Below are positions 52,047-53,240 of a stretch of DNA of 53,240 nt, in pieces. The position numbers and the translations under genes were made by a program. This DNA comes from G020348185 sp964525045 (lineage in GTDB: Bacteria > Nitrospirota > Nitrospiria > Nitrospirales > UBA8639): the NCBI GenBank assembly GCA_964525045.1, contig CAZGFD010000026.1, positions 1 to 53,240 on the forward strand, written 5' to 3'. The notes beneath the pieces are model-generated. The model searched no databases. It was not told where the DNA came from and saw only the letters and a list, made by a program, of their open reading frames with translations. Within the stretch, counting starts at the first letter, position 1. Every line of letters begins with the position of its first letter.

Positions 52047-52506
52047 GCGGTCCTTCCTTTCTTCATGCTACACCCTGCACAGCAAACTCAATGCCATCTG
52101 AAAATGAACCTGGCCTTCAAGGGTCAATTTGTACGTGTCTGTCATTGGGAAAATATATAAGGAAAGGTTCGAGGAATATATGCAAACAGTCAGTAGCAAA
52201 AAGCTACACAGGTAAAAATCTGAATAGTCCTAAATAGGAACTGCATTCCTTACAAGAATGCTATTTCACCTCTGGTGGAAATTAATGAAAGGCAGGATAC
52301 CCTATTTATTCTGGCCTTGATCTTGCGTCCTGAAATTCCCAGAAAGCTCCCCCCAACGCACAACACATGCATCTCACCAATTTTATCTTTCCCATCCTTA
52401 AAAGATATTTCTTTCAATAAATAGCTCTGGCCATCATTCCTATTTTTGCCGCGACGGCCCACAGTTCCGCGACTGGTCCTCATTCCAAGAATAAAAAGAT
52501 TAAACC

Positions 52507-53155
52507 TTATTTTTGAGCAATCGGAAAAATATCGAAGAGGTCGTGGGAGCTCAATTCCGTCAGTCGCCGGTCTCCCAATGAGGGGCTAAGCTGTGAGAAT
52601 GGCCATTCCGACTCTGATCCCCTTCTTGCGCACAGGGTTTTCTCAGGCAGGAGAGCCAGTCGGTTATTCCCATAGGCGTGGTTGACGTGCCGGACTGTGG
52701 GTATGGTTATCCGATGTGCAGCTACATAAATGGAGAGCTTATCAGTCACCACTTACCTGTGTGCTTGCCCTTGGCCATTGAGTAAGCGACAAAAAAAAAC
52801 GTTCTGCGGCCTTTTGATTTCAGCCCCGTTGCACCATGATATCAATCACATCACCATATTGATCGACCGCCCGATGGAGATACTGTCGTTGTTCTTGTCT
52901 CGTGACAAAGACCTCCTCGATATGCCAGGAGTCCCCGAGTCGACCTTGGTGTTTTTTGAGCTTGCGAGCATAATCTGGCCAATATTTCTGACACCATTGG
53001 CGAATGTTCTCATGGGTGACGGTGAAGTCTCGTTTTGCCAACAACTCTTCGACCTCACGGAAGCTGAGAGAGAAACGATGGTAGAGCCATCCCTCGTCAC
53101 TGATAATTTCGGCGGGAAAGCGAGGCTGCTGCTAGCTGGACACTTGATTATTCAT
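52507..53155 (-). mobile_element. Decayed IS6-type transposase
   Basis: A broken DDE transposase on the minus strand. After MNNQVSS and TAG the frame reads PRFPAEIISDEGWLYHRFSL, then SFREVEELLAKRDFTVTHEN, then IRQWCQKYWPDYARKLKKHQ, then GRLGDSWHIEEVFVTRQEQR, then YLHRAVDQYGDVIDIMVQRG and TGA. It continues NQKAAERFFLSLTQ and, after a frameshift, VTDKLSIYVAAHRITIPTVR, then HAYGNNR. WHIEEVFV holds the first catalytic acid and VTDKL the second. This is the IS6/IS26-like architecture with at least two nonsense codons and a frameshift. The end near 52507 has drifted beyond recognition, and terminal repeats were not identified. Confidence 0.75.
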
Positions 53156-53240
53156 GTTGCCCAATCTGCCAACCCAGGGTTAAATTAATGGTATGGACGC
53201 TCCTGTTATAGTGCTGCGGCGTTATATTAGCTGTGACAGC

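Noticed and set aside
1..53240. CRISPR array or tRNA/rRNA genes
   Set aside because: No regularly spaced direct repeats of CRISPR size, no cloverleaf with CCA-type end and no rRNA-like sequence were noticed on reading both strands.

Overview
The window looks like a piece of chromosome from a Nitrospirota bacterium, most likely a Nitrospira-like nitrite oxidiser. This rests on gene content rather than on any marker gene: many small periplasmic c-type cytochromes, a cytosolic group 3b NiFe hydrogenase, two paralogous cupredoxin/carboxypeptidase-regulatory-like proteins, a very large multicopper oxidase and CFI-box-CTERM proteins. No rRNA or tRNA genes were recognised, and the species assignment is an inference.

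Layout. 1-1480 (minus): the 5' part of a HAD/trehalose-phosphatase fusion cut by the window edge, behind an endonuclease/exonuclease/phosphatase-family gene. 1871-4171 (plus): a lipoprotein and FtsH. 4168-7285 (minus): a copper operon csoR-copZ-copA with a readable promoter and a palindromic operator. 7495-9780 (minus): a CopD-like membrane protein, a Tll0287-type haem protein and a cupredoxin-domain protein. 10078-18654: the centrepiece. A 1628-residue multicopper oxidase (minus), a sigma-54 activator and a stand-alone receiver protein (minus), and a second cupredoxin-domain protein (plus). Three GG-N10-GC sigma-54-type promoters can be read here, two of them divergent around a 28-bp near-perfect palindrome. 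19524-24404 (plus): a large SBBP/DUF11/CFI-box surface protein and an outer-membrane beta-barrel.

24768-30749 (minus): an acyl-AMP ligase/ACP/PlsC fusion, then a run of small genes with three mono-haem cytochromes c, a DsrE-like protein and a SpoIIAA-like protein. 31003-36297: three tiny membrane proteins, an arsM gene broken by an in-frame stop, a decayed gene, an HxlR regulator, a zinc-ribbon protein, a PDZ protein and an RpoD-like sigma factor. 36298-37400 has no gene but contains a cluster of perfect hairpins. 37401-47217 (minus): a ten-gene operon with all four subunits of a group 3b hydrogenase (beta, gamma, delta, alpha), its protease and hypA, F, C, D, E. hypB is not present. 47363-53155 (minus): a CtpF-like P-type ATPase surrounded by broken genes: two universal stress protein genes, an antiporter remnant and a decayed IS6-type transposase.

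How it fits together. CsoR/CopZ/CopA handle cytoplasmic copper, while the large oxidase and the two cupredoxin-like proteins would be copper-loaded exported proteins. The shared sigma-54 signals suggest the oxidase and one cupredoxin protein are switched on together by the adjacent activator. The permuted order of copper motifs in the oxidase recalls MnxG-type manganese oxidases, so metal oxidation is the most interesting testable hypothesis. The hydrogenase operon would give NAD(P)-linked hydrogen metabolism independent of nitrite.
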